64,000 nucleotides of DNA from positions 1 through 64,000 of the forward strand of contig NZ_JAQKGU010000002.1 of the NCBI RefSeq assembly GCF_028532725.1, read 5' to 3'. This document shows, piece after piece, positions 63,995 through 64,000 of the stretch (position 1 is its first letter; every line of letters begins with the position of its first letter). Source of the DNA: Desulfovibrio sp. Fe33. Its GTDB lineage: Bacteria > Desulfobacterota > Desulfovibrionia > Desulfovibrionales > Desulfovibrionaceae. The notes below the pieces were generated by a model. That model was not told where the DNA came from. It saw nothing but the letters and a program-made list of their open reading frames with translations, and searched no databases. The position numbers and the translations under genes are program-made.

Positions 63995-64000
63995 GGCGTG

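Overview
The window reads as chromosome of a GC-rich Gram-negative deltaproteobacterium, most likely a member of the Desulfovibrionales (Desulfovibrio/Pseudodesulfovibrio type). The reasons are LptD, MlaA and heptose-epimerase genes (outer membrane with LPS), HypA/HypB (NiFe-hydrogenase maturation), a sigma54-controlled Mrp/NifX-like pair resembling the orange-protein genes of Desulfovibrio, an anaerobic cobalamin gene set, and a probable selenoprotein. No phage, CRISPR array, rRNA or tRNA was recognised. The only classical mobile DNA is the 3' end of an IS481-like transposase at the left edge.

Layout. 1-2.5 kb: IS remnant, YwbE-like protein, a secreted protein and a VWA-OmpA protein, all but the IS on the minus strand. 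2.7-9.5 kb: envelope and housekeeping genes hldD-lptD-mutL-alr plus a small unknown gene. 10-14 kb: a phosphate module (PhoR-like kinase, PiT transporter, DUF47 protein) behind PHO-box-like repeats. 14.5-15.7 kb: TPR and HD-GYP genes behind a Fur-box-like operator. 16-20.2 kb (minus): mrp, nifX-like gene, a sigma54 activator, hypB and hypA. 20.3-23.2 kb: FMN riboswitch-ribB and ilvD. 24-29.6 kb (minus): aminotransferase, SppA, EF-hand protein, cobS, SAM hydrolase-type enzyme, YitT. 29.7-37.5 kb: PocR-domain protein, lepA-lepB, then a LytS/LytT two-component pair with a CstA-family transporter. 37.5-46.3 kb: mlaA with an alpha/beta hydrolase, a molybdopterin oxidoreductase, a cobD-cobQ fusion and a diguanylate cyclase. 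46.6-55.9 kb: a CBS-ACT sensor followed by a Liv-type ABC transporter interleaved with two adenylate-forming ligase genes. 56.5-64 kb: two adjacent HesB/IscA-like genes, one with an in-frame UGA that is probably selenocysteine, then pyrR, a kinase, a Cys-rich protein, WcbI-like protein, cobT, hemC and an FmdB-type protein.

The most distinctive non-coding signal is a dispersed element about 110-190 bp long (nine copies found by eye). Each copy is a string of four short GC-rich hairpins. Eight of nine copies lie 3' of a gene in the sense direction, and copies differ by paired changes that keep the hairpins. Other regulatory signals are PHO-box-like repeats, a Fur-like operator over a promoter, three matching palindromes around the sigma54 activator, direct repeats with 21-bp spacing between the LytTR system and cstA, and an FMN riboswitch. 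All assignments come from reading the sequence; no database search was run.
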